A stretch of DNA of 17,165 nt from DATJPD01 sp036394195. Its GTDB lineage: Bacteria; Pseudomonadota; Alphaproteobacteria; CACIAM-22H2. Where the stretch lies: positions 1 to 17,165 of the forward strand of contig DASWFO010000120.1 of assembly GCA_036394195.1 (NCBI GenBank), written 5' to 3'. Shown one piece after another: positions 8,325 to 15,028 of the stretch. Numbering within the stretch: position 1 is the stretch's first letter; every line of letters begins with the position of its first letter. A model generated the notes under the pieces. The model saw only the letters and a list, made by a program, of their open reading frames with translations, was not told the origin of the DNA and did not search any database. The translations under genes were made by a program, and so were the position numbers.

Positions 8325-8398
8325 CGATGGATGCCCCGCATTCGCGGGGCATGACGGCTTTTTTGATCGTCATCGCCCGCTTTATGCGGGCGATCTAT
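8325..8398. repeat. Inverted pair of REP-like palindromes
   Basis: Hairpin 1 on the plus strand: ATGCCCCGC (8331-8339), loop ATTC, GCGGGGCAT (8344-8352), then GACG. Hairpin 2 on the minus strand: ATCGCCCGC (8394-8386), loop ATAAA, GCGGGCGAT (8380-8372), then GACG. The two share the frame AT-x-x-CCCGC-AT...GCGGG-x-x-AT-GACG and face each other, as REP elements do in BIME pairs. They lie between convergent genes. Confidence 0.7.
8331..8364 (+). terminator. Likely terminator after the amidohydrolase gene
   Basis: The 9-bp stem at 8331-8352 is followed, after GACGGC, by TTTTTT (8359-8364), 35 bases past the amidohydrolase stop. The 6-base gap between stem and T-run is longer than ideal, so efficiency is uncertain. 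The same stem is also half of the REP-like pair. Confidence 0.5.
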
Positions 8399-8411
8399 TC
8401 GGACGGCGGGA

Positions 8412-10079
8412 CTAAAAACCGACCGCTTTGGCGAGGACGGCGTCCGGGTCGGCGCTGCCCGCGGAGCCGCGCCAGGCGACGTGCTGGTCGGGGCGGATCA
8501 GCGCCAGATCGGCCGCGTAGAGCTCGCGCAGCTCGGGCTGCGGCAGATGCATCAGCGTCAGCGGGACGCGCCGGCGCGCCGCGGCGTCGACGAAGCGGCA
8601 CCCGGCGGACGCGTCGGCGGCGGTCACCAGCAGAGTGAAGTCGCGGCCGAAGCGATCGAACAGCGAGCCGCCGCCGTCCGGCAGCCAGTGATGCGGGGCG
8701 CGCCCGCCCGGGCAGGCGCTCGGCACGTAGATATTGGGCAGATCGGGCGGCGGCGGCGTGCCGTCCGACACCACGACCGGCGAGCCGTCATAGCGGACAC
8801 CGAAGGTGACGCCCGGGATGTTGAACTCCTTCGTCAGATGGTCGAGCAGGTGGTCGCCCGCCGCCTTGCGTTCGGCCTCACCGGCCGCACTGTCCGCTTC
8901 GAGAACCGGCGTGGTGCGATAGAGCCCGATGCGGTCGGCCATGATCTTGGCGAGGCCGGTGTTGCGCAGCCCGATCGGCCGCCGCTCGATCTCGTAGGAC
9001 TGGAGGAGGTGCCGCCCGCCCCAGCCCTGCACCGCGGCGGCCAGCTTCCAGCCGAGATTGCACACGTCGTCGACCGCGGTGTTGTAGCCGAGGCCGCCGG
9101 TGGGCGTGAACAGGTGCACCGCGTCGCCGGCCATGAACACGCGGCCGCCGCTCGCATAGCGCTCGGCGACCAGCATGTAGCCGCCGTTCCAGGTGTCGGT
9201 CGACAGGATCTCGAGCGGCGGCAGCTTCGCCCCCAGGCAGTCCTCGAACATCTGCAGGGCCCGTACCTCGGAGATGTCCTCGTCCTGCTCGTGCGGCTTC
9301 AGCTGGAAATTGATCACGAACGTGTCGGTGCCGTTCAGGCAGGCGAGCACGGCGCGCCGGTCCTGGTTGACCGTGAAATACATCCATGCGCGCGGCCGGT
9401 TCATGACGTCGTAGAGGCCGGGGCTGCGGAAATGGAGCGCGTGCATCTTGCCCGCCATCCACTCGCGCTCGAACGTCCGCTCGCCCTGCATCTTGATGCC
9501 GAGCTGGTGGCGGGCCATGCTGCGCGCCCCTTCGCAGCCGACGAAGTATTTGCAGCGCGCCGTGCGGCGCTCGGCCCCGTCGACGCGCTCGACGTCGACC
9601 TCGACGCGGTCGGCGGTTTCACGGAAGCGGACGGCGCGCCAGTTGTGCCGGATCTCGACCGAGGCGTGCTTTAGCGCGTGCTTCAGCAGCACCGGCTCGA
9701 TGTAGACGAGGGCGCAGCGATGCGGCAGCTCGGGCGTGCTCCACGAGCCGCCCAGCTGGCGCACGGCTTCGGCCGCCTCTTTCGAGCTCGGCCGCCGATA
9801 GCGCGCCAGCTCGTAGCTGGCCAGGCGCGTGCAGCACACCATGTCCGTCGGATAGTCCACCGGCAGGCCGAGCGGCCGGATCTCGTGCGCGAAGCCGAGG
9901 CGGCGGTAATGCTCCATGGTCCGCGCCTGGGTGGCGTTGGCGCGCGGCTGGGTCGTCGTCCCCGGCTTGTCGTCGAAGAGCAGCGTGGACACGCCGCGCT
10001 GGCCGAGCTCCATCGCGAGCACCAGCCCCGCCGGCCCACCGCCCGCGATCACGACGTCGACGTCGTCGCCCTCCTGCAT
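8412..10079 (-). CDS. FAD-dependent aromatic-ring monooxygenase (PHBH/PheA-TfdB class)
   Basis: 555 aa. Chosen start is the ATG at 10079, with GGGAGG seven bases upstream and the Rossmann fold beginning right after; the frame stays open up to 10673 but crosses the divergent SBP gene. The dinucleotide-binding motif is GGGPAG (13-18) after VDVVIA. The middle DG-type motif reads CEGARS (182-187), with Glu where Asp is usual. The FAD ribityl motif is GDAVHLFTPTGGLGYN (318-333). A C-terminal thioredoxin-like tail (about 465-555) with ILV-type strands and LIRPDQHVAWRG is typical of phenol and 3-(3-hydroxyphenyl)propionate hydroxylases. Such enzymes hydroxylate aromatic rings with NAD(P)H and O2. 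The substrate is unknown. It is divergent from a Leu/Ile/Val-type SBP, a class that often binds aromatic acids in this kind of organism, which fits import plus ring hydroxylation. Confidence 0.93.
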   Translation of the reverse strand: MQEGDDVDVVIAGGGPAGLVLAMELGQRGVSTLLFDDKPGTTTQPRANATQARTMEHYRRLGFAHEIRPLGLPVDYPTDMVCCTRLASYELARYRRPSSKEAAEAVRQLGGSWSTPELPHRCALVYIEPVLLKHALKHASVEIRHNWRAVRFRETADRVEVDVERVDGAERRTARCKYFVGCEGARSMARHQLGIKMQGERTFEREWMAGKMHALHFRSPGLYDVMNRPRAWMYFTVNQDRRAVLACLNGTDTFVINFQLKPHEQDEDISEVRALQMFEDCLGAKLPPLEILSTDTWNGGYMLVAERYASGGRVFMAGDAVHLFTPTGGLGYNTAVDDVCNLGWKLAAAVQGWGGRHLLQSYEIERRPIGLRNTGLAKIMADRIGLYRTTPVLEADSAAGEAERKAAGDHLLDHLTKEFNIPGVTFGVRYDGSPVVVSDGTPPPPDLPNIYVPSACPGGRAPHHWLPDGGGSLFDRFGRDFTLLVTAADASAGCRFVDAAARRRVPLTLMHLPQPELRELYAADLALIRPDQHVAWRGSAGSADPDAVLAKAVGF

Positions 10080-10211
10080 GAAGCGTCCTCCCGTGCCAAC
10101 CTGGATAACACCGGGGCCGCCGATGGACAACGCCCGGAAAGCTGAGTACGAATCAAAAAAAACACAGTCAAGCGGGCGCTGAAGAGATCGCCTGCGGGAG
10201 GGAGGCCGAAA

Positions 10212-11375
10212 ATGACGCGACTCATGGCGGCGATTGCGCTCGCGGCGGTCCTGCTCGGCGGCAGCGACGCCGGTGCGGCGGACCGTATCAAGCTCGGCTA
10301 CATGGCCACCCTGTCGGGTGTGTTCGGGATCGTCGGCGGCGAATCGCAACGCGGCCTGACCGTGGCGCTCGAGGAGCTCGACAACAAGCTGGGCGGCGTG
10401 CCGATCAGCCTTTATACGGTCGACGACAAAGGCGTGCCCACCGAGGCCGTACAGGTCACCTCGAAGCTGATCGATCAGAACAAGGTCGACATCGTCACCG
10501 GCCTGGTGAATTCGGCGACCCTCATCGCCACGATGAACCAGTATCTCAATGCCGGCGTGACGGTGATCAGCGGGCTCGCCGGGCCGCTGCAATATGCCGG
10601 CAAGGAGTGCCACCAGAACGCATTCTTCGTCGCGTTCGCCAACGACGAATGGGACACGGCACTCGGCAAGCACATGGCCGACCAGGGTGTCAAAAGCGCC
10701 TATCTCATGGGCGCCGACTACCAGGCCGGCTGGGAGAAGCTCGCCGGCTTCCAGCGCACCTATAAGGGCAAGGTGTTCGGGCCGGTGTTCACGCCGCTGA
10801 ACCAGCTCGACTTCTCGGCCGAGCTGGCGCAGCTGCGCGCCGCCAATCCCGAAACGGTCTTCGTCTTCTATCCGGGCGGGCTCGGCATCGCCTTCCTCAA
10901 GCAGTTCGCGCAGTCCGGCCTCAAGCAGAAGATCTATTCAGAAGACACGATGGCGAGCGAGCTGAGCTTCCCGGCCGAGGGCGATTCGGCGCTGGGCGTC
11001 ATCCAGAGCACCAGCTGGAACGCCGAGCTCGACAATCCGGCAAACAGGAAATTCGTGGCCGCGTTCCAGAAGAAGTACAACCGCCGGCCGGCGATGTTCG
11101 CCGCCATGCAGTACGACGCGATCATGCTGCTGAACAGCGCGGTCGCCGCGGTCAACGGGAAGATAGAGGACAAGGACGCGTTCCGCGCCGCACTCCGCAA
11201 GGCCGCCTTCCCGTCGGTGCGCGGGCCGTTCAGGTTCAACCACAACCACTTCCCGATCCAGACCGTCTACGTCACCGAAGTGGTGAAGGACGACCAGGGC
11301 ATGCGGATGGCGCTGCGCGGCACCGCCGCCACCGACTGGCAGGACGACTACCACCAGGACTGCCCGATGAAGTAG
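10212..11375 (+). CDS. ABC transporter substrate-binding protein, branched-chain amino acid (Peripla_BP_6) type
   Basis: 387 aa. The ATG at 10212 follows GGGAGGGAGG. A Sec signal peptide spans 1-23 (GAA-D cleavage). The mature part starts RIKLGYMATLSGVFGIVGG, the usual opening of type-I periplasmic binding proteins, and continues with GLTVALEELDNKLGG, SKLIDQNKVDIVTGLVNSA, the second-lobe opener YLMGADYQAGWEK and the closing RFNHNHFPIQTVYVTEV. Cysteines occur in KECHQ and near the end (DYHQDCPMK). The family delivers amino acids, amides, urea or aromatic acids to Liv-type ABC importers. No such permease or ATPase is adjacent. The 132-bp gap to the divergent monooxygenase gene must hold both promoters. 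A link to aromatic uptake is inference from that neighbour. Confidence 0.92.
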   Translation: MTRLMAAIALAAVLLGGSDAGAADRIKLGYMATLSGVFGIVGGESQRGLTVALEELDNKLGGVPISLYTVDDKGVPTEAVQVTSKLIDQNKVDIVTGLVNSATLIATMNQYLNAGVTVISGLAGPLQYAGKECHQNAFFVAFANDEWDTALGKHMADQGVKSAYLMGADYQAGWEKLAGFQRTYKGKVFGPVFTPLNQLDFSAELAQLRAANPETVFVFYPGGLGIAFLKQFAQSGLKQKIYSEDTMASELSFPAEGDSALGVIQSTSWNAELDNPANRKFVAAFQKKYNRRPAMFAAMQYDAIMLLNSAVAAVNGKIEDKDAFRAALRKAAFPSVRGPFRFNHNHFPIQTVYVTEVVKDDQGMRMALRGTAATDWQDDYHQDCPMK

Positions 11376-11395
11376 CGGTCAGCGCTGGCTGACCG
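11376..11395 (+). terminator. Stem-loop directly after the Peripla_BP_6 SBP stop
   Basis: CGGTCAGC (11376-11383), loop GCTG, GCTGACCG (11388-11395): a perfect 8-bp stem starting on the first base after the TAG stop. No T-run follows, so it may stabilise the mRNA end or mark Rho-type termination rather than act as a classical terminator. Confidence 0.4.
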
Positions 11396-11611
11396 TCCCG
11401 GGGGCCGGCTCGGCCGCACACGCCGCGTCCGCGCCGCTGAACGCGTTAAAGACCACGGCGGTTACCGCGCCCCGCCAGCGGTATCGCGCCCTGGCACGAG
11501 ATCATTACGCACGATGCTCACCACGCCCCCAGGCGCCCCCTGGTGATCAGCGACGTTCGCTACTCGCGAATCACTGTGCCCGATGATCGCGACCGTACAA
11601 CATGTTTTTCG
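11396..11611. other. Non-coding gap between converging genes, nothing recognised
   Basis: This gap separates the SBP gene (+) from the small secreted-protein gene (-). Apart from short GC-rich self-complementary runs (for example CCAGG...CCTGG near 11532-11552 and AGCGA/TCGCT near 11549-11561) I see no gene, RNA gene or convincing signal. No U-tract terminator for the minus-strand gene is visible. Confidence 0.5.
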
Positions 11612-11935
11612 TTAACGGTGCGGGCCGCGCGCATCCGCCGCGAGCGCATTCGTCAGCGCGTCGGATATCCGGATGTAGACGAGCATGGCGCGCTCCGGCT
11701 CGCCATCGCGGCACAAGGCGCGGGCGCGCGACAGCGCCGCCAGCACGTCGCCGAGCGGAAGAGCGGCGCCGATTCCCTGGTGGGTGCGGATCGGGCCCAG
11801 CATGCCGACCACCACCGCATCGGCGGCCGCGCAATCGGACGAGGGCTCGGGCGCCCCCTCTTCCGTCTCGGCACGGACCGGCCCGGCGAACGCCACCATC
11901 GCCAGCAGTCCCAACATCGCAAATCCAAAACGCAT
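11612..11935 (-). CDS. Small secreted protein of unknown function
   Basis: 107 aa. The ATG at 11935 is preceded by GGGGGTGAGCG. A clear Sec signal peptide covers 1-22 (hydrophobic MLGLLAMVAFA, VRA-E cleavage). The mature 85 residues are acidic at the start, then contain two cysteines (C35 and C75) that may form one disulfide, and a helical stretch with LGDVLAALSRARALCRDGEPERAM, close in style to a helical-hairpin repeat. I do not recognise a family. The signal peptide, ribosome site and normal coding bias argue that it is real. It lies downstream of the MDR gene on the same strand, with two stem-loops between them, so co-transcription is doubtful. Confidence 0.75.
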   Translation of the reverse strand: MRFGFAMLGLLAMVAFAGPVRAETEEGAPEPSSDCAAADAVVVGMLGPIRTHQGIGAALPLGDVLAALSRARALCRDGEPERAMLVYIRISDALTNALAADARGPHR

Positions 11936-12043
11936 CGCTCACCCCCAACAGTCCAACGTCACCATTGAAGCGGGGGCCGGCAAACGCGCGATGAACCGGC
12001 TGTGAACGGGGTGTAAAAATTGGCAGGAATGAGAGGGCATCCT

Positions 12044-12065
12044 CGCGCGGCCGGATGGCCGCGCG
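12044..12065. repeat. GC-rich stem-loop beside palindromic element B
   Basis: CGCGCGGCC (12044-12052), loop GGAT, GGCCGCGCG (12057-12065): a perfect 9-bp stem. It abuts the outer arm of the larger palindromic element starting at 12065. No T-run follows on the minus strand. Confidence 0.55.
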
Positions 12066-12147
12066 GCGCCGAGCGACCCGGGTTCGCAAGGGGCTTCGCC
12101 CCTTGCAAGAGCTTTGGGGTTGGTGTGGCGGCCAGTCGCGAGGCGCT
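12065..12147 (-). repeat. Palindromic element, copy B (downstream of the MDR gene)
   Basis: Read on the minus strand, it opens AGCGCCTCGC-GACTG-GCCGCCAC, has a central 9-bp hairpin GCAAGGGGC-GAA-GCCCCTTGC (12106-12086) and closes with GTCGC-TC-GGCGCC, which pairs with the opening except for a 2x2 mismatch. It starts one base after the MDR stop codon (12149-12151). It matches copy A (13201-13285) in 18 of the first 24 positions and in the 13-base core GGGGCGAAGCCCC, in inverted orientation. Confidence 0.75.
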
Positions 12148-12148
12148 C

Positions 12149-13189
12149 TTAACTTAACGTCGGGTCGAGCACGATCTTGCCCATGCCGGGGTCGGCCTCC
12201 ATCAGCAGGTGGGCCTCGGCGGCCTGGGACAGCGGCAGGATCCTGGCGATCTGCACCTTGATCTTGCCGTCGACCGCGGCCGCGAAGCATTTCGGGATGT
12301 CCGCGCGGTCATGGCCGGGAAAGCCGCGGATGGTGATGCGGCGGTCATACAGGTGGAAGAAGTCGATGCTGACGTTCGGCCCGCCATGCGCGCCGGCGGT
12401 GACCAGCCGGCCGAAATGGCCCAGCGCCCGAAACGCCTGCGGCAGCACCTCCGGGTTGGCGATGTTGTCGTACAGCACGTCGACGCCCTTGCCGCCGGTG
12501 ATCTTCAGGACCTCGTCGCGAATGTCCTGGGCGCGATAGTTGACGGCGTGATCGGCGCCGAGCGCCAGCCCGGCCCGGGCGCGATCCTCGGACCCCGCAG
12601 CCGCGATGACCCTGGCGCCGATGACATTCTTCGCGATCTGGATGCCGACCGAGCCGAGATTGCCGCCCGCACCCATGATCAATACCCACTCGTCGGGCTT
12701 GAGCTGCGCCACGTTGCACAACAGATTCCACGCCGTCGGACAGTGACGCAGCACCACCGCCGCCTGGGCGAAGCCGAGCCCGTCGGGCAGGCGGTCGACG
12801 GCGGAGGCGGGCACGCAGACAAGCTCGGCAAAGCCGCCGGGACGCTTGATGCCCATCATGCCGCGCGGGCCGGCGTAGCCGCGCCCGTCCTCGGCGCAGA
12901 TGTCGAGTGGCATGACCCCGGCGGCCGCCACGCGCTCCCCCGGCCGCCACCGGCTGACGCCGGCGCCGACCGCGTCGATGATTCCGGCGCAGTCCACGCC
13001 GGGAATGAGCGGCAGCGCCGCCCCGCGCTGCGCCTGCTTGCCGGCGCGCAGCGCCACGTCGAGGACGCGGTTGACCGTCGCCGCGTGGACCCGGATGCGG
13101 ACTTCACCCGCGCGCGGCAGCGGATCGGGAATGGATTCGTAGCGGAGAACGTCCGGCGGACCGAACTCGCGGAGAACAATGGCTCTCAT
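12149..13189 (-). CDS. Zinc-independent MDR oxidoreductase (quinone-reductase-like)
   Basis: 346 aa. ATG at 13189; the fold begins at once (MRAIVLREFGPPDVLRYE), so the start is secure although the ribosome site is poor (GAGG about 13 bases upstream). The N-terminal GroES-like domain lacks the zinc ligands of alcohol dehydrogenases: the usual Cys position is N40 in TVN, the GHE position is GVD (64-66), and the four-cysteine structural zinc loop is absent. The Rossmann motif is GAGGNLGS (173-180) in VLIMGAGGNLGSVGIQIAK, followed by ALGADHAVNY. The C-terminal part reads HLYDRRITIRGFPG. Such enzymes use NAD(P)H to reduce quinones or activated C=C bonds, or oxidise alcohols. Substrate unknown. The gene is framed by inverted palindromic elements 11 bases before its start and 1 base after its stop. 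Confidence 0.92.
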   Translation of the reverse strand: MRAIVLREFGPPDVLRYESIPDPLPRAGEVRIRVHAATVNRVLDVALRAGKQAQRGAALPLIPGVDCAGIIDAVGAGVSRWRPGERVAAAGVMPLDICAEDGRGYAGPRGMMGIKRPGGFAELVCVPASAVDRLPDGLGFAQAAVVLRHCPTAWNLLCNVAQLKPDEWVLIMGAGGNLGSVGIQIAKNVIGARVIAAAGSEDRARAGLALGADHAVNYRAQDIRDEVLKITGGKGVDVLYDNIANPEVLPQAFRALGHFGRLVTAGAHGGPNVSIDFFHLYDRRITIRGFPGHDRADIPKCFAAAVDGKIKVQIARILPLSQAAEAHLLMEADPGMGKIVLDPTLS

Positions 13190-13200
13190 GATTCTATTTG

Positions 13201-13285
13201 GGCGCCTCGCATTTAGCCGCCACGCCGGCCGGATGTTCCCAGGGGGCGAAGCCCCCTGGGACCCCGGCCCTAAATGCCCGGCGCC
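13201..13285 (+). repeat. Palindromic element, copy A (upstream of the MDR gene)
   Basis: Nested inverted repeat. The outer arms GGCGCCTCGCATTTAG (13201-13216) and CTAAATGCCCGGCGCC (13270-13285) pair at 14 of 16 positions with a 2x2 mismatch. The middle arms are GGCCGG (13227-13232) and CCGGCC (13264-13269). The inner hairpin TCCCAGGGGGC-GAA-GCCCCCTGGGA (13237-13261) has an 11-bp stem. No U-tract follows on the minus strand. A further short inverted repeat (CGCGCCC 13289-13295 with GGGCGCG 13311-13317) lies beside it. Confidence 0.8.
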
Positions 13286-13354
13286 GGGCGCGCCCCTGAG
13301 TTAATCGAATGGGCGCGCGCCCGGGTGACTCACGGCTGGCATCCGGAAAGTGAG

Positions 13355-13867
13355 TTATTGCGGCGGGGTGCCCATGAAGTCGCGCTTGCCGATTTCGACG
13401 CCGACACTGCGCAGGATCGCGTAGGCGGACGTCATGTGGAAATAGAAATTCGGCTTCGCGAAGTGCAGGAGATAGGCGGCGCCGCTTTTGAACGTCCGGG
13501 AATTCTGCCCGAAGGTCAGCGTGATCTCCTTGTCGCCGTTGCCCTCGAGCACCGCCGGAATCACCGCCGTGACGGCGTCGGTGACGATCTGGATCCGCGC
13601 CTGGAGCTCCTCGATCGTCTTTTCCTGGTCGTTGAATTTCGGCCCGCTGGCGCCGGCGACCCGGATCGCGCCCACGGCGTGGTTGGTCACCTGGCGCACC
13701 TGGCGGCTGAGCTCGAACATGTCGGGATAGAGCCGCAGGCCCAGGAGGACCGATTCGTCGATCTTCTTCGCGGCGGCGAACGCGGCCGCCTTATCCAGGA
13801 TCCCGGACAGCGCCGGAAGGTGCTGAAGAAACACGGGGACGGTCGCGGAATAAAGCGTGGTCGGCAT
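13355..13867 (-). CDS. DUF1993 family protein
   Basis: 170 aa. ATG at 13867 with AAGGA about ten bases upstream. The sequence fits the DUF1993 family along its whole length: opening TTLYSATVPVFLQHLPALSGILDKA, mid part LLGLRLYPDMFELSRQVRQVTNHA, then FNDQEKTIEELQARI and the closing HFAKPNFYFHMTSAYAILR with a GxxIGKRDFMG end. The fold is thought to be a DinB-like four-helix bundle. H16, the histidine of TNHA and those of HFAKPNFYFH could bind a metal. The biochemical function is unknown. It lies 48 bp downstream of the TctC-type SBP gene on the same strand and is probably co-transcribed, though a direct functional link is not evident. Confidence 0.9.
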   Translation of the reverse strand: MPTTLYSATVPVFLQHLPALSGILDKAAAFAAAKKIDESVLLGLRLYPDMFELSRQVRQVTNHAVGAIRVAGASGPKFNDQEKTIEELQARIQIVTDAVTAVIPAVLEGNGDKEITLTFGQNSRTFKSGAAYLLHFAKPNFYFHMTSAYAILRSVGVEIGKRDFMGTPPQ

Positions 13868-13915
13868 GAGGGTCGTTCCTTTCTGGTGATTGCGGATGGG
13901 TCGACGGTTTTGGGT

Positions 13916-14887
13916 TTATTCCGGCTTGATGCCGGCGGCGAGCACGACGTCGCGCAGCCGGTCGTGGTCCTGACGGATGCGGGCGGCGAACTGCTCGGGG
14001 CTTTCCTGGAGCGGCTCCATGCCCGATTCGCCGAGCCGCTTCTGCACGGTCGGATCGTCCTGCATCGCGTGGATGGCGCCCACCAGCTTATCGATCACCG
14101 GGCGCGGCGTGCCGCGGGGCGCTCCGACGCCGAACCAGGTGACGAACTCATAGGACGGCAGGCCGGCCTCGGCGGTGGTCGGAACATCGGGTGCCGCTTT
14201 GAGGCGGTGCGGCTGGGCAACCGCCAGCGCGCGAACCCGTCCCCCCTCGATGTGACTGCGCACAGCCCCCAGCCCGACGAAGGAGATCTGCACCTGTCCG
14301 GCCGCCAGGTCGGTGATCGCCGGGCCGGCGCCGCGATACGGCACGTGCACGATCTTGATGTCGGCGGCGCGGGCGAACAGCTCGCCCGCCAGGTGCGGCG
14401 CGGTGCCAACTCCCGCCGAGCCGTAGTTGAGTTTGCCGGGCTCGGCCTTGGCCAGCGCGATCAGCTGGCCGAGGTCCTTGGCCGCCAGGCCGGCGTTCAC
14501 GACCACCAGGATCGGCGAGCTGGTGAGCGGCGCCACCGGCACGATGTCGGTGAACACGTCGTAAGACAGGTCTTTGTAAATGAACGGATTGATCGCGACG
14601 TTGCCGACCTGGATCTGGGCCAGCGTGTAGCCGTCGGGCGGCGACTTCACCATGATGTCCATCCCGACATTGCCGCCGGCGCCGCCGCGGTTCTCGACCA
14701 GGACGCGCTGGCCCAGCATGCGGTCGAGGCTATCGGACAGCAGGCGCGCCGGCACGTCCATCAGGCCACCCGGTGCCGTGGTCACGATGTAGCGAATCGG
14801 CCGGTTCGGGTAATCCTGTGCCTGGGCGACGCCCAGTCCCCCGGCGGTCACCCCCACGGCAAGCAAGGCAGCGGCGACTCTCGCCAT
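13916..14887 (-). CDS. Tripartite tricarboxylate transporter substrate-binding protein (Bug/TctC family)
   Basis: 323 aa. ATG at 14887 after GTGGGGAG. A Sec signal peptide spans 1-23 (AQA-Q cleavage). Bug-family features in order: YPNRPIRYIVTTAPGG (26-41), RMLGQRVLVENRGGAGGNVG, PPDGYTLAQIQVGN, YDVFTDIVPVAPL, GKLNYGSAGVGTAPHLAGELF, VHVPYRGAGPAITDLAAGQVQ, RLKAAPDVPTTAEAGLPSYE and a GxGAPRGTPRPV stretch. These proteins capture carboxylates or similar small anions for TctA/TctB permeases, but hundreds of orphan copies occur in some genomes. No TctA or TctB gene is adjacent. Ligand unknown. It is divergent from the NMT1-type SBP gene at 15029 across a 141-bp gap. Confidence 0.95.
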   Translation of the reverse strand: MARVAAALLAVGVTAGGLGVAQAQDYPNRPIRYIVTTAPGGLMDVPARLLSDSLDRMLGQRVLVENRGGAGGNVGMDIMVKSPPDGYTLAQIQVGNVAINPFIYKDLSYDVFTDIVPVAPLTSSPILVVVNAGLAAKDLGQLIALAKAEPGKLNYGSAGVGTAPHLAGELFARAADIKIVHVPYRGAGPAITDLAAGQVQISFVGLGAVRSHIEGGRVRALAVAQPHRLKAAPDVPTTAEAGLPSYEFVTWFGVGAPRGTPRPVIDKLVGAIHAMQDDPTVQKRLGESGMEPLQESPEQFAARIRQDHDRLRDVVLAAGIKPE

Positions 14888-14975
14888 TGCTCCCCACCCC
14901 GTCTCCTTGTTGCGACTCCCGCCGCCCTCACGTTAACGACTTGGGGGGAGACTTCCAAGCCCCCGAGCGCGGTCC

Positions 14976-15004
14976 TTGACTTGCGGCGTACCCCCGAGTG
15001 CTAT
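14976..15004 (+). promoter_or_regulatory. Candidate sigma70 promoter for the second NMT1-type SBP
   Basis: TTGACT (5/6 match, 14976-14981), a 17-base spacer, then TGCTAT (3/6, 14999-15004). The expected start of transcription is near 15011, leaving a short leader with GGGAG before the ATG at 15029. The -10 box is weak. Confidence 0.4.
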
Positions 15005-15028
15005 CGCGAGAAAGACGGGAGAAACGCC

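Noticed and set aside
10143..10171. TTGACT...TACTCA as promoter for the monooxygenase (-)
   Set aside because: The spacing of 17 is right, but the -10 box matches at only two positions, which is too weak to list as a feature.
10080..10673. N-terminal extension of the monooxygenase frame
   Set aside because: It crosses the divergent SBP gene. The ATG at 10079 has a good GGAGG and is followed at once by the FAD-binding fold.
11501..11520. TGGCACG near 11503 as a sigma54 -24 element
   Set aside because: No GC -12 element stands at the required distance, and no gene starts suitably downstream.
12065..12147. Palindromic element B read as a plain intrinsic terminator of the MDR gene
   Set aside because: No T-run follows on the minus strand, and a related element lies upstream of the same gene, so a repeat-family explanation fits better, although a role in 3'-end formation is not excluded.
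13274..15028. Long open frame (+) upstream of and continuous with the second NMT1-type SBP
   Set aside because: It runs antisense through the DUF1993 and TctC genes, which have clear families, signal peptide and ribosome sites. The real SBP start is the ATG at 15029.
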